Shown one piece after another: positions 53,619 through 62,669 of a stretch of DNA of 64,000 nucleotides. A program made the position numbers and the translations under genes. A model generated the notes under the pieces. That model made no database searches. It saw only the letters and a program-made list of their open reading frames with translations, and had not been told where the DNA came from. How positions within the stretch are numbered: the stretch's first letter is position 1; each line of letters begins with the position of its first letter. The stretch is from Bacillus sp. PK3_68 (GTDB lineage Bacteria > Bacillota > Bacilli > Bacillales > Domibacillaceae), in the NCBI RefSeq assembly GCF_003600835.1, contig NZ_NQYC01000001.1:3805001-3869000 (forward strand). The letters are read 5' to 3'.

Positions 53619-54953
53619 GTGGAAAACAAGTCAGGAAACAACATTATTATCGGAGTAGATGATAAAGTTAGCCCCGGTAAAGCATTTGTCCTTGGATTAC
53701 AGCATGTGCTGGCTATGGATTTATATATTGCCCCAATTGTCATTGCAGGCCTACTTGCGTTAAGTACAGAGAATACATCTTTCTTTATCCAAATGTGCTT
53801 CTTGGCCACAGGACTAGCTACATTAATTCAAACAGGTGCAGGAATCAAGCTTCCAGTCGTACAAGGGCCGTCTTATGTGCCGATTGGTGCGATCGCTGCA
53901 ATTGGCGGTAAGCTCGGTCTTGGCGCAATTGCAGGGAGCCTCATTCCTGGTGCCATCATTATTGCTATTCTTGGGTATCCGTTAAAGTGGTTTGCTAAAG
54001 CAGTTAGAAGGATTATTCCACCACTTGTCGGTGGTACGGTTATCATTATTGTAGGTATCGCTTTAATGCCTGTCGGGCTTAATAATGTGTTTATCTCAGA
54101 AGGAAACATCGGGGACAATATTTTGATCGCAGCTGTTTCGGCGATCGTGCTCGTTATTTGTATGCTGCTTGGCCGTAAAAAGAACGGTTTCAGCACGTTT
54201 TTACGCTTGGTCTCTGTTATTATTGCCATTGTCGCCGGTACAATCACAGCCAGCTTTTTTGGCACAGTTGATTTTTCCCCAGTAAAAGAAGCGAGCTGGT
54301 TTGCCCTGCCGACCTTATTTCCGTTTGGAAAGCCGATATTTGATGCCGGTGCTATTATTACAATGGTGTTTGTCTATTTCATTATTTTAATGGAAACAAC
54401 AGGTACTTGGTTCGTTGTCTCTACTGTTACTGGAAAAGAACTGGACGAAAAACGCTTGAATCAAGCTTCTGTTGGAGAAGGGCTTGGCTGTTTGATCGGG
54501 TCTCTATTTGGCAGCACGCCGATGACGGGTTATTCATCAAATGCGGGCCTCCTAGCTATTACCGGTGTGGCAAGCCGGATGGTCATCATGGCAAGTGGAC
54601 TGATTCTTGTCTTTCTTGGTCTTATTCCTAAATTGTCCACAGCGATTACGTGTATCCCTGAGCCTGTAATCAATGGGATCTTTGGCATCGTTTGTGTAGC
54701 TATCGTTACGAATGGCATGAAAGTTATTCAACCCATCATCATTGATGACCGCAATATGATCGTGATTGGCCTTCCAATTTTATTAACCATTGCTGTTACC
54801 ATTTTACCGAAAGAAGTACTCAATAGTGTTCCTGACTGGGCTAACTATATTTTATCTTCTGGTATTACAGTTGGTGCACTGGCAACTGTTCTTCTAAATC
54901 TGGCCATTCCGGAAGAAAAAAGAAAAGCAGAAAAGGAAGTAAGCAGTTTATAG
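53619..54953 (+). CDS. NCS2-family nucleobase:cation symporter (xanthine/uracil permease type)
   Basis: 444 residues from GTG 53619 (AAGGAAGGG upstream); the longer in-frame stretch toward 53427 is not coding since it crosses the divergent promoter. Family signatures: LGLQHVLAMDLYIAPIVIAG, QGPSYVPIGAI and the substrate region GSTPMTGYSSNAGLLAITGV. Imports purines, uracil or related rings with a cation. PurBox-like motifs upstream suit a purine carrier. The neighbouring Rieske gene could instead hint at another N-heterocycle. A terminator follows. Confidence 0.88.
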   Translation: MENKSGNNIIIGVDDKVSPGKAFVLGLQHVLAMDLYIAPIVIAGLLALSTENTSFFIQMCFLATGLATLIQTGAGIKLPVVQGPSYVPIGAIAAIGGKLGLGAIAGSLIPGAIIIAILGYPLKWFAKAVRRIIPPLVGGTVIIIVGIALMPVGLNNVFISEGNIGDNILIAAVSAIVLVICMLLGRKKNGFSTFLRLVSVIIAIVAGTITASFFGTVDFSPVKEASWFALPTLFPFGKPIFDAGAIITMVFVYFIILMETTGTWFVVSTVTGKELDEKRLNQASVGEGLGCLIGSLFGSTPMTGYSSNAGLLAITGVASRMVIMASGLILVFLGLIPKLSTAITCIPEPVINGIFGIVCVAIVTNGMKVIQPIIIDDRNMIVIGLPILLTIAVTILPKEVLNSVPDWANYILSSGITVGALATVLLNLAIPEEKRKAEKEVSSL

Positions 54954-54962
54954 TGATTTGTG

Positions 54963-55002
54963 AAAAAGCCATCATCCTTCTTAAGAGGAATGATGGCTTT
55001 TT
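54963..55002. terminator. Bidirectional terminator after the NCS2 gene
   Basis: AAAAAGCCATCAT with ATGATGGCTTTTT plus inner pairs, ending in TTTTT. It also serves the convergent minus-strand gene. Confidence 0.85.
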
Positions 55003-55017
55003 ATAAAAGAACAGTTA

Positions 55018-55359
55018 TTAAGGAAATCGGATAGGAATGTTTGATTTATGCTGGTCCTTATAGGAACGATAAGCGACAATGCTCCGGTCGGTTGTCCGGG
55101 CGTCTAATTGTAAAATCTGTGGCCCTTTCATCTCCAAATAATAATGGATGCCCATTGTTTCAAGGTCGTAGAACGTGAAGGTTTTCCCTAAAAAAGTTTT
55201 AGTCACTTTCTTTGTATCATGATGGGTGGGAATGAAGGCTGCCAGTTCTGTAACAGAGGCAGAAGGTATGCCTGTTAATTCAAACGTTTTTTCTTTTATA
55301 TAGGCGGTAGTCCGTCCGAGTGTTTCCTTTGCCTGATTCACCATCTGATTCACGTTCAT
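55018..55359 (-). CDS. Conserved hypothetical protein, paralogue of the gene at 2496-2888
   Basis: 113 residues. Shares the whole pattern of the 130-residue protein at 2496-2888 (helical QAKETLGRTTAYIKEKTFEL start, TKTFLGKTFTFYDLE, LQLDA, AYRSYK) but lacks its basic C-terminal tail. No named domain is recognised. Both copies are single genes beside terminators and convergent with neighbours. Followed on its strand by the NCS2 terminator. Confidence 0.7.
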   Translation of the reverse strand: MNVNQMVNQAKETLGRTTAYIKEKTFELTGIPSASVTELAAFIPTHHDTKKVTKTFLGKTFTFYDLETMGIHYYLEMKGPQILQLDARTTDRSIVAYRSYKDQHKSNIPIRFP

Positions 55360-55376
55360 AGGGTTATCACCTCAAG

Positions 55377-55405
55377 AGCTGACCCATCATGCAAATGGGT
55401 CAGCT
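55377..55405 (-). terminator. Probable terminator between ytzC and the paralogue gene
   Basis: AGCTGACCCAT (55377-55387) pairs with ATGGGTCAGCT (55395-55405), an 11-bp perfect stem. The T-run on the minus side is weak. Confidence 0.55.
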
Positions 55406-55410
55406 ATTTG

Positions 55411-55674
55411 TTAATGATCCAATAAAATCATGCTGTTTTGCATTTGCTGAAGCTGCAGTCTCATTCGGTGAAGCTGTTCTCTTTGCTGCTCGTTTGCACT
55501 AAGTAACAATTTATCCAATTGATTGTAAGCATCCTCCAACATCAATTGAGACTGAGAAAAGTTTCCATCATTATTATGCTCTTGCCGAGCTGCCTGCTTA
55601 TATTGTTCTTCAGCATAATTAATTGCCCCTTGACATTGCTCCAAACATTCATCGACAGATTGTCTTGTTGCCAT
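55411..55674 (-). CDS. ytzC: DUF2524 protein YtzC
   Basis: 87 residues, helical, close to the B. subtilis YtzC as I recall it: MATRQSVDECLEQCQGAINY, AEEQYKQAARQEHNNDG and NEQQREQLHRMRLQLQQMQN. Function unknown; the family is confined to Bacillaceae. ATG 55674 follows AAGGAGAGG on its strand. Confidence 0.8.
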   Translation of the reverse strand: MATRQSVDECLEQCQGAINYAEEQYKQAARQEHNNDGNFSQSQLMLEDAYNQLDKLLLSANEQQREQLHRMRLQLQQMQNSMILLDH

Positions 55675-55772
55675 GCAGATCCTCTCCTTGCGACAAGTAA
55701 TAAAAGCTTGCCGTTGCCTTTAGTTTTGCCTTTTTTATTTCTGATTATTAAAGCCAAAGATTGAAAGGACGA

Positions 55773-55802
55773 GAAGTTTGCATGTGACATTTTTCCATAC
55801 TA
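55773..55802 (+). promoter_or_regulatory. Candidate sigma-G-type promoter of the sspL gene
   Basis: CATACTA at 55796-55802 matches the forespore -10 element CATNNTA, with GAAGT at 55773-55777 as a weak -35 18 bases upstream. It fits a spore protein gene starting 43 bases downstream. Confidence 0.4.
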
Positions 55803-55845
55803 CAGCTGGTGTTTTAAGCAAATAGTAAATACAGGGGGTGTTAAT

Positions 55846-55983
55846 ATGAGCAAAAATAGAAATCGGGGCAATAAAGCTTTCAGCGGTGTAAATCCTCAAG
55901 GATATGCCGGAGGAGGAAAAGGAGATACGAGCCCAAAGTCAGAGCTCGAAGATAGAGCTAAACATAGCAATACGAAGCGTTAA
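55846..55983 (+). CDS. sspL: Small acid-soluble spore protein, SspL family
   Basis: 45 residues, too short for most gene finders. The C-terminal half, DTSPKSELEDRAKHSNTKR, matches the SspL ending known from B. subtilis (PKTELEERAKKSNTKR), and GVNPQGYAGGG corresponds to the GVTPQG part. These minor proteins are made in the forespore. ATG 55846 follows AGGGGGTG. It is direct evidence that the organism forms endospores. Confidence 0.82.
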   Translation: MSKNRNRGNKAFSGVNPQGYAGGGKGDTSPKSELEDRAKHSNTKR

Positions 55984-55987
55984 CATT

Positions 55988-56016
55988 TGCTCTCCCGCTA
56001 TAACGGCGGGAGGGCG
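55988..56016 (+). terminator. Possible terminator after sspL
   Basis: CTCCCGC and GCGGGAG form a GC-rich stem directly after the sspL stop, but it lacks a T-run. Confidence 0.45.
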
Positions 56017-56303
56017 ATTCCAAACGAAGTGGTTTAAGCAAATGAATGTTTGGCAGCAGAATGAGTGTGGCCATGACAGAAAGACTTTAACGACGTCTTA
56101 TTCCAGATTCGATGTAAACATGCGCACATAGAGGTAGGGGAATCACAGAGAATCCATTACAGTTCAAGTGCCCAATTGCCCATTATCCTCTAAAGACGCA
56201 GGTTTTTTTATGATGAAGATAGGTCTATTTATTCGCAACAAATTACATAGATTTGTTAACAGAGTAGTGTTAATATTGAGATAGTTAATGAGGGGGGAGA
56301 ATA

Positions 56304-57137
56304 ATGTTACATCCATTAAGAGAAATAGTGGAGCATTTATCAACTATTCAACAGACTTATCCAGAGGATACTTGCTTGATCTTAAGTGACAGGGAAACAA
56401 TCATTGGCTATCTTCCAGGAAAGGAAATTGATTTAAAGTTAAAAGTCGGCGAGAGCATGTCCAAATATAAAAAATCTGCTACTTATAAAGTGTTGCAGAC
56501 AGGTGAAAAAATTCGTGAAGAAATACCTGCAGACATGCTTGGCATTCCTTACGTATCAACTTGTACACCAATCAAGCAAGATGGACAAGTGATTGGCGCC
56601 TTTGCGGCAGTCGTTTCAAATCAAAAGATGGAGGATCTTCGCAAAGGAGCGGAAAAACTCAGCGCGGTTATTAGCCAAATGACAACGTTTTCAGAAGAAA
56701 TAGCTTCCATCACTAATTCTTCGGCAGATAAACTCCAGGAATTGTCTCAGCAATCAGAAACGATGAAAAATAATATGAAGAGTGTGGAAAGAATTATTCA
56801 GCAAGTAAAGGAGATTTCCTCCAGGTCAAATATTTTAGGGTTAAATGCATCAATTGAAGCTGCTCGTTCTGGAGAGTATGGAAGAGGATTTTCAGTTGTG
56901 GCTGATGAAATACGTAAAATGGCCGCTAACAGTAATTCGGCGGCTGAAGATATACAAAAGCAGTTGGAATTAACTCAGAAAGAAATTTTAAAAATTAATG
57001 AATCTATCCATGAAATTGCCGCCCAAACAGAAGAACAATCGGCTAGTACGCAAGAGTTCCATTCAATGGTAGAAAGAATTTCTGATACAGCTAAACTGTT
57101 AAATAAGCACGGTGGAATCCATCATGCGTCCCATTAA
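56304..57137 (+). CDS. Soluble methyl-accepting chemotaxis protein (YfmS-like)
   Basis: 277 residues without membrane segments. N-terminal PAS/GAF-like sensory part (about 1-110; [20 protein letters not shown] and [19 protein letters not shown]), then a short MCP signalling domain with the hairpin tip [22 protein letters not shown] and [14 protein letters not shown], where CheA and CheW bind. It is a cytoplasmic chemoreceptor of the YfmS type. ATG 56304 follows GGGGGGAG. Confidence 0.88.
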   Translation: MLHPLREIVEHLSTIQQTYPEDTCLILSDRETIIGYLPGKEIDLKLKVGESMSKYKKSATYKVLQTGEKIREEIPADMLGIPYVSTCTPIKQDGQVIGAFAAVVSNQKMEDLRKGAEKLSAVISQMTTFSEEIASITNSSADKLQELSQQSETMKNNMKSVERIIQQVKEISSRSNILGLNASIEAARSGEYGRGFSVVADEIRKMAANSNSAAEDIQKQLELTQKEILKINESIHEIAAQTEEQSASTQEFHSMVERISDTAKLLNKHGGIHHASH

Positions 57138-57448
57138 TGGCTGCCAAAGAAGGCGGTCTTTTTTTATTGGCAAGAACAAGCTTATATATTAGGTGTGGTG
57201 AAAGGCGTACACAACAAATTGATTGCTGAATGAGCAGGATTATCTCTATATTTCTGACAATCATCGTCCCGCTTATATTCAGCAGAGGGGGAACAGCAAA
57301 ATAAATGAAAAGCCAAGCTGTCTTACTGCTGGCATGATGAAAATATTAGGCCATTACTTGTCACTATGCCTAATCGCCAACTATGCAAATACAAATTCCA
57401 TGCTGTTTTAGCAGTAGCTGCTATACACAACGAGGACGATTGAATGTG

Positions 57449-58831
57449 ATGTCAACGATTTCGTGGAAGGTGTGGGGAAAAGCTATTTGGGGTATAACAA
57501 AAGGTAGTATCCAGTGCAGCAGTGGAATGCTAAAAAATGGGGTGGAAAGAGTGTTTTATCGTTATTCTATAGCTTTATTATGTTTGGCTGGAGGAGCCTT
57601 CTTGTCTTTAAAAACTCGACGTCAACAGCGGTTGGCTCGCATCAATAGTCTGATGATCAAATCCATTGAACAGAAGGAAAATGAAATTACCTTTCATTGG
57701 AAAGGAGAATTGGCGCCCTATAACCTGTACAGGGAGGGGGAGCTCGTTTATTCAGGATCAGATACAGAAGTGACGGATACAGGACTTCTTCCAGGTCAGC
57801 CATATTCATATACAATCGAAAAGAAAAGGGCAGGAAACCGTCCTTCGAAGATAATAAAAATACAGACCGCTACTGCGGCAAAAGATAAGAGCTCTGTCAA
57901 TGTCTTACAAGATTTAATCGTTACAACTATTGTAACAGACTCGCTTGTTAGTATGGAATGGGAGCCGATTGAAGGGATTGAAGAGTATTCAGTTTACCGG
58001 AACGGAGAAAGAATAGCGAAGGTAAAGGATTGTCGTTTTATTGATAATCATGTTCAAGCCAACAAGGATTATACGTATTCTATTCAAGCGGCCCGTCCCC
58101 TAGTGTTGTCAGAAAAGAAGATGAGTGAGGAAAAATTCGCCATAGCAGGGATTATCGGCTTTTTCAAAAAGGGAGCATCGGAAAAGGAAGCAGTCCTGGA
58201 AAGATTTAATCTAACTAAACGAATTGGCACAATTGAAAATGTATTAAAGCCAGTAGAACAGCTGTCTGAAGAGACAGAATGGATGGTTCGTTACACAACG
58301 TTTTTAGAGAATAAATGGTTGAAAAACCCCAACTTCTTTTCCCCGCTTCGTTATTTTAAAGGAGATAACCGCGGATTTGACCCTGATTCTCAAGATTATC
58401 GAACAAGAGCGGACATTCGAGTCAACTATAATGGACAAAGTCCTCAAGTTCATTTATCAAGAGATGTTGGCAAAACAAAAGCTTATGGGTGGATGAGAAG
58501 GCTGAAAAAAGAAGAAACAGCTTCAGAGGACGGTATTAAGATAGAAACTGTAAACACAACAAGCGAAAAAGTCATTGTTCATCTTACTCACTCAGTCGGA
58601 AATCCATTGGTTACTTCCCCAGCAATTGATTATAAAGTACGGGCTTTGCTGTTCAGCAATGGTTTTTTTGATATTAGCGGGATACATGACCAATCTCCTC
58701 ATCATGAAATATACATTAAGAATAGCAGTCATCCTTATTGGCAGCCTCTTCATCAAGCAGAGAGCAAAGGCTTAGAATGGATGTCGACAACGATGGCCGA
58801 TCAATTTTGGAGAGTTTCTAACTTTATATAA
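57449..58831 (+). CDS. DUF3238-like protein with fibronectin type III-like segments
   Basis: 460 residues from ATG 57449 (in-frame GTG 57446 is an alternative). A single membrane segment (about 37-55) is followed by two fibronectin-III-like repeats (about 65-135 and 145-225; YNLYREGELVYSG, YSVYRNGERIAKV) and a C-terminal part with RYTTFLENKWLK, YFKGDNRGFD and YRTRADIRVNYNG that fits DUF3238 of Bacillus. Probably anchored in the membrane with the rest outside. Its function is unknown. It converges with the DCC gene over a shared terminator. Confidence 0.75.
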   Translation: MSTISWKVWGKAIWGITKGSIQCSSGMLKNGVERVFYRYSIALLCLAGGAFLSLKTRRQQRLARINSLMIKSIEQKENEITFHWKGELAPYNLYREGELVYSGSDTEVTDTGLLPGQPYSYTIEKKRAGNRPSKIIKIQTATAAKDKSSVNVLQDLIVTTIVTDSLVSMEWEPIEGIEEYSVYRNGERIAKVKDCRFIDNHVQANKDYTYSIQAARPLVLSEKKMSEEKFAIAGIIGFFKKGASEKEAVLERFNLTKRIGTIENVLKPVEQLSEETEWMVRYTTFLENKWLKNPNFFSPLRYFKGDNRGFDPDSQDYRTRADIRVNYNGQSPQVHLSRDVGKTKAYGWMRRLKKEETASEDGIKIETVNTTSEKVIVHLTHSVGNPLVTSPAIDYKVRALLFSNGFFDISGIHDQSPHHEIYIKNSSHPYWQPLHQAESKGLEWMSTTMADQFWRVSNFI

Positions 58832-58870
58832 AAAAAGGAAAAGCGAAAAACGCTTTTCCTTTTTTTATAT
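58826..58870. terminator. Strong bidirectional terminator shared by two stop codons
   Basis: A perfect 20-bp stem (58826-58845 with 58851-58870) with A and T tracts on either side. It contains the stop of the plus-strand gene (58829-58831) and that of the minus-strand gene (58865-58867). Confidence 0.9.
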
Positions 58871-59254
58871 AAAGCGAGCCCGCACACTCGGTGACGGAAG
58901 CATGCAGCTTTCTTTTTTGCCAAACCATTTATAACGGTTTTTGGCGATAAAGTCATAAGCTATATTTCGGATTGGACGAGGCACGATAATCAGCGCATAT
59001 AACAGTTTCCATGCTCCCTTTAAATGTTTGCAAATACGAAGGGCAGCGGCTGATTTGTAATAAACTTTGTCTCCTTCAATCAAAATCATACTATCAATAT
59101 CAGATGGCACGCGGTGTTTTTTCAATAACGATCGCCCGGTGTCACTTTGCAAAGAGGCAAAGTGAAAGATGCCTTTAGGGTCATTCTTTATAATGAACTG
59201 GACACTTGAATCACAAAAATTACATTCACCATCAAATAAAATAATCGGGTTCAT
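58865..59254 (-). CDS. DCC-family (DUF393) thiol-disulfide oxidoreductase-like protein
   Basis: 129 residues with the family hallmark ILFDGECNFCDSSVQFI (DxxCxxC) at the N-terminus, FHFASLQSDTGRSLL and the C-terminal YDFIAKNRYKWFGKKESC. Thioredoxin-like fold; the physiological role is not settled. Similar to B. subtilis YuxK. ATG 59254 follows GAGGAGG on its strand. Confidence 0.85.
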   Translation of the reverse strand: MNPIILFDGECNFCDSSVQFIIKNDPKGIFHFASLQSDTGRSLLKKHRVPSDIDSMILIEGDKVYYKSAAALRICKHLKGAWKLLYALIIVPRPIRNIAYDFIAKNRYKWFGKKESCMLPSPSVRARFI

Positions 59255-59417
59255 TTTTTGTCCTCCTCTATTTCTTAAAATATAAATTCATTACTTCTAT
59301 TTTATCCTCTTTTAAGTCGCATAAAACGTTCAATGGTTATCATGAATGAAACTATAAAAAAAATCAGCATACTAGAACAGTCATAGTCTAACAATTTTTC
59401 TTTTTAGAACCATTGTA

Positions 59418-59485
59418 TGTTCAAAACGAACAATATGACTTGACTATTTTGTTTTAAAGTAACATAATTATGTTTGAAAGTAACA
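59418..59485 (+). promoter_or_regulatory. Candidate operators of the DeoR-type regulator
   Basis: An inverted repeat TGTTC-aaaac-GAACA (59418-59432) upstream of the -35 box, and direct repeats AAAGTAACA at 59456-59464 and 59477-59485, 21 bases apart (two helical turns) across and just after the -10 box. The arrangement suits repression by the regulator encoded next. Confidence 0.55.
59440..59468 (+). promoter_or_regulatory. Sigma-A promoter of the threonate operon
   Basis: TTGACT (59440-59445), a 17-base spacer and CATAAT (59463-59468). It overlaps the operator candidates described for 59418-59485. Confidence 0.7.
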
Positions 59486-59518
59486 AAAGATTATTTGATA
59501 TGAAGGCGGTGCTTGGCA

Positions 59519-60277
59519 ATGTCGTCTTATGAGCGAAAAAAGAGCATTCTTGAACAGTTACACATTTACGGAAAGGTCGAGATTACAGAGCTTTCAGAAG
59601 CTTTATCTGTCTCTCCAATGACGATTCGTCGAGATCTCGATCTATTAGAAAAGCAAAAAAAATTAATCCGCACACATGGAGGAGCCGTTCTTCCACAGGC
59701 TTTAATTAATGAACAATCTTTTGCTTCCAAAGCAGGATCGGCCGTTGAAGAAAAAAAGCAAATTGCGTTAGAAGCTGTCTCTCTTGTTAAGCCAAATATG
59801 ACCGTTTTGCTTGATTCAGGAACCACTACACTGGAAATTGCCCGGCTGTTGAAAAACAATGTGCCAGCCACCGTAATAACAAACGATATACAAATTGCTG
59901 CTGAGTTAATGGATAGCCATTTGGAAGTAATTATAATCGGCGGCCGGCTCCAAAATGATGTCGGTGCCCTGTTCGGCTCTCTTGCAGAAAATACATTAAG
60001 AAATATGCATGTTGATCTCTTTTTTATGGGAGCCCATGCGATTCATTCAGCATTCGGTATTACAGCCCCCACACTCGAAAAAGCGGCTGTTAAGCAAGAG
60101 ATGATAAAAACTGCAGAAAAAGTTGTGCTTGTGGCGGATTCTTCTAAATTCCATCAGAAGGCATTTTCAAAAGTATGCGATTTAGACTTTGTCACGACCG
60201 TTATTACAGACAGATATATATCCGAAGAAATTCGAAAATCCTATGAGGAATACGTAGATATAGTAATAGCAAAGTAG
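59519..60277 (+). CDS. DeoR-family transcriptional regulator
   Basis: 252 residues from ATG 59519 (AAGGCGGTG upstream; TTG 59513 is in frame). N-terminal HTH (SYERKKSILEQLHIYG, ELSEALSVSPMTIRRDLDLLE) and the C-terminal sugar-phosphate-responsive DeoRC domain (LLDSGTTTLEIARLL, GGRLQNDVGALFG). It heads the operon and presumably represses it until a phosphorylated acid sugar binds. The next gene starts 9 bases downstream. Confidence 0.92.
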   Translation: MSSYERKKSILEQLHIYGKVEITELSEALSVSPMTIRRDLDLLEKQKKLIRTHGGAVLPQALINEQSFASKAGSAVEEKKQIALEAVSLVKPNMTVLLDSGTTTLEIARLLKNNVPATVITNDIQIAAELMDSHLEVIIIGGRLQNDVGALFGSLAENTLRNMHVDLFFMGAHAIHSAFGITAPTLEKAAVKQEMIKTAEKVVLVADSSKFHQKAFSKVCDLDFVTTVITDRYISEEIRKSYEEYVDIVIAK

Positions 60278-60286
60278 GTGGGCAGG

Positions 60287-61588
60287 ATGAAAATAGGAAT
60301 TATTGCAGATGATTTAACGGGTGCGAATGCGACTGGTGTTCGGCTTGCGAAAGCTGGCTTTGTAAGTGCCGCTGTTGTTTTCGGAGGAGGAGTCCCCACT
60401 TCAGGAAACTTTACTGCTATTAGTATAGATACAGATAGTCGCTATATAAAGCCAGACACTGCTAAGTATCGTGTTCAAAAGGCTTATCGACAGTTAAAAG
60501 AGTGGGGAGCGGATGTAGTAGCCAAGCGGATTGATAGCACGGTTCGCGGAAACTTAGGTGCAGAAACAGACGCTCTGTTAGATGCGATTGGCCCTGGCAG
60601 TATTGCTGTTGTAGTGGCTTCCTATCCGGATTCAGGACGTGTCACCTCCGGCGGATATTTGCTTGTAGAAGGGATGCCTGTTCAAGCAACAGATGTAGCA
60701 AAAGATCCGATGAACCCGATTGCAAGCTCTTATGTCCCAGATGTTATAAAGGAGCAAAGCCGCTATGAAGTCGGCCATATTGGGCTAGGGACGGTTTTAA
60801 AAGGAGCGGAAGCCATTTTACCTGCAATGAAGGCGTTAATGGCTGCAAACAAACGAATTATTGTCGTGGATGCAGTAACGAATGAAGAGATTGACCATAT
60901 TGCAGAATCGATGGCCGCTATTGATGAGTATGCGATCATCCCCGTAGACCCTGGTCCATTATCAGCTGCCTACGGCCGTGTCAAATCAAGACAAAGCATA
61001 CATCTGAATAAATGGATTGTCACAGTAGGAAGCGTGACTCCGTTAACAGGACGGCAGATTCGCTATTTAATCGATAAAACCAACTCGCATCCTGTGTATG
61101 TTAATGCGGCGAATCTCGCATCTTTAACAGATTCATGGGAAGAAGAAGTGCAGCGGGCGACAAAGGAAGCGTTAGAAAAGCTAAAAGAGGAAGAAATTTT
61201 AATTATTACAACACAGTCACCCGCGTCCATAGTGTTGCCGCTTTCAGAAATAGCAAAAGAAGAAGGAACAACAGAGGAAACATTGGCTAAAAGAATCACG
61301 GACGGGTTGGCTAAAATTACCTATGGAGTGTTTAAAGAGCGGGGCGCGGCCATTAATGGCACTTTTTCAAGTGGAGGCGATGTAACGGCTGCTCTTTGTG
61401 CAGTGAGCAAAGCGGAGGCCATTCAACTGGAGGATGAAGTACTGCCGCTCGCTGCTTATGGAAAATTTATTGGTGGGGCCCTTAACGGCATTCCGGTTGT
61501 GACAAAAGGCGGAATGGTCGGCGACAAACAATCGATTTATCAGTGTGTCAATTATCTAAGAACAAAAAATCATGAAGGACGTGTTTAA
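60287..61588 (+). CDS. DUF1537-family four-carbon acid sugar kinase
   Basis: 433 residues from ATG 60287 (AGGTGGG upstream). N-terminal sugar-binding part [19 protein letters not shown], then [15 protein letters not shown], and the nucleotide-binding part with [12 protein letters not shown] and [17 protein letters not shown]1537 kinases phosphorylate D-threonate, L-threonate or D-erythronate at C4; with a PdxA2 partner the 4-phosphate is oxidised and decarboxylated to dihydroxyacetone phosphate. The PdxA2 gene follows with 1 base between, making D-threonate or D-erythronate most likely. Confidence 0.92.
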   Translation: MKIGIIADDLTGANATGVRLAKAGFVSAAVVFGGGVPTSGNFTAISIDTDSRYIKPDTAKYRVQKAYRQLKEWGADVVAKRIDSTVRGNLGAETDALLDAIGPGSIAVVVASYPDSGRVTSGGYLLVEGMPVQATDVAKDPMNPIASSYVPDVIKEQSRYEVGHIGLGTVLKGAEAILPAMKALMAANKRIIVVDAVTNEEIDHIAESMAAIDEYAIIPVDPGPLSAAYGRVKSRQSIHLNKWIVTVGSVTPLTGRQIRYLIDKTNSHPVYVNAANLASLTDSWEEEVQRATKEALEKLKEEEILIITTQSPASIVLPLSEIAKEEGTTEETLAKRITDGLAKITYGVFKERGAAINGTFSSGGDVTAALCAVSKAEAIQLEDEVLPLAAYGKFIGGALNGIPVVTKGGMVGDKQSIYQCVNYLRTKNHEGRV

Positions 61589-61589
61589 T

Positions 61590-62603
61590 ATGACAATAGA
61601 ACGTGCAATTATCGCTATCCCTATGGGAGATGCAGCCGGGATTGGACCGGAAATTACCGTAAAATCATTAGCCAAAGAGGAAATCTATTCTATGTGCCGT
61701 CCCCTCGTTGTTGGTGATGCAGCAACCATACGCGAAGCGATTGTAGTAACAGAAACTAATTTGAAAGTAAATGAAGTGTCTTCGCCAGCAGAGGGGAAAT
61801 ATGAATTCGGCACAATTGATGTATTGAATTTGGCAAACATTGATGCAAAGGCTCTTCAACCTGGGAAGGTCCAGGCTCAATGTGGACAAGCAGCTTTTGA
61901 ATATATTAAAAAATCCGTTCAGCTGGCGATGGATGGGGAAGTAGCCGCTCTTGCTACTACACCGATTAATAAAGAATCGTTGAAAGCTGCGAATGTACCA
62001 TTTATCGGTCATACGGAAATGCTAGAATCCCTGACGAATTCCAAAGATCCGTTAACGATGTTTGAAGTGCGCAGTCTGCGTATCTTTTTCTTAACCCGTC
62101 ATGTGTCTTTAAAAGAGGCGATTACTCAGATGACAAAAGAACGCGTTCATGACTATTTAATCCGATGTGATCAAGCGTTGCAGCGTCTTGGAATTGAGAA
62201 TCGCTCGATCGCAGTGGCTGGATTAAATCCACATAGCGGAGAAGGCGGCTTGTTTGGTGATGAAGAAGTAAAAGAAATTGGACCGGGAATCGAAGCGGCC
62301 AAAAGAGACGGAATTAACGCTTACGGACCAGTGCCGGCAGATTCTGTTTTCTTCCAGGCGTTAAATGGCAAATATGATGCCGTTCTATCCTTGTATCACG
62401 ATCAGGGACATATCGCTGCTAAAATGACAGATTTTCATCGTACGATTTCTATTACAAACGGCTTGCCTTTCTTGCGTACATCAGTTGATCATGGAACGGC
62501 ATTTGATATCGCTTGGAAAAATATTGCTTCCAGTGTCAGTATGGAAGAATGCATTAAATTGGCAGCACAGTACGCACCAAAATTCACACGCGAGTCGCTT
62601 TAA
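61590..62603 (+). CDS. pdxA2: 4-phospho-D-threonate/erythronate dehydrogenase (PdxA2)
   Basis: 337 residues from ATG 61590 (AAGGACG upstream; ATG 61572 is in frame). PdxA-family metal/NAD site residues: [33 protein letters not shown] and [11 protein letters not shown]. It oxidises the C2/C3 alcohol of 4-phospho-threonate with NAD and loses CO2 to give dihydroxyacetone phosphate. Classical PdxA of vitamin B6 synthesis is the paralogue; next to a DUF1537 kinase the catabolic form is the better call, and Bacillus makes B6 by PdxST. Confidence 0.93.
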   Translation: MTIERAIIAIPMGDAAGIGPEITVKSLAKEEIYSMCRPLVVGDAATIREAIVVTETNLKVNEVSSPAEGKYEFGTIDVLNLANIDAKALQPGKVQAQCGQAAFEYIKKSVQLAMDGEVAALATTPINKESLKAANVPFIGHTEMLESLTNSKDPLTMFEVRSLRIFFLTRHVSLKEAITQMTKERVHDYLIRCDQALQRLGIENRSIAVAGLNPHSGEGGLFGDEEVKEIGPGIEAAKRDGINAYGPVPADSVFFQALNGKYDAVLSLYHDQGHIAAKMTDFHRTISITNGLPFLRTSVDHGTAFDIAWKNIASSVSMEECIKLAAQYAPKFTRESL

Positions 62604-62669
62604 TAGAGAGAACCAAAAGAGAGGGGATTCTCCCTTTCTTTTTACCTATATTGAAAGGGGTTGCAGAGG

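Noticed and set aside
57223-57411. 62-codon plus-strand frame between the chemoreceptor and the DUF3238 gene
   Set aside because: Low-complexity mix of residues, weak start context, and overlaps the leader of the next gene.
61590-62603. Biosynthetic PdxA of vitamin B6
   Set aside because: It sits in one operon with a DUF1537 kinase and a GntP permease, and Bacillaceae normally use PdxST for B6.
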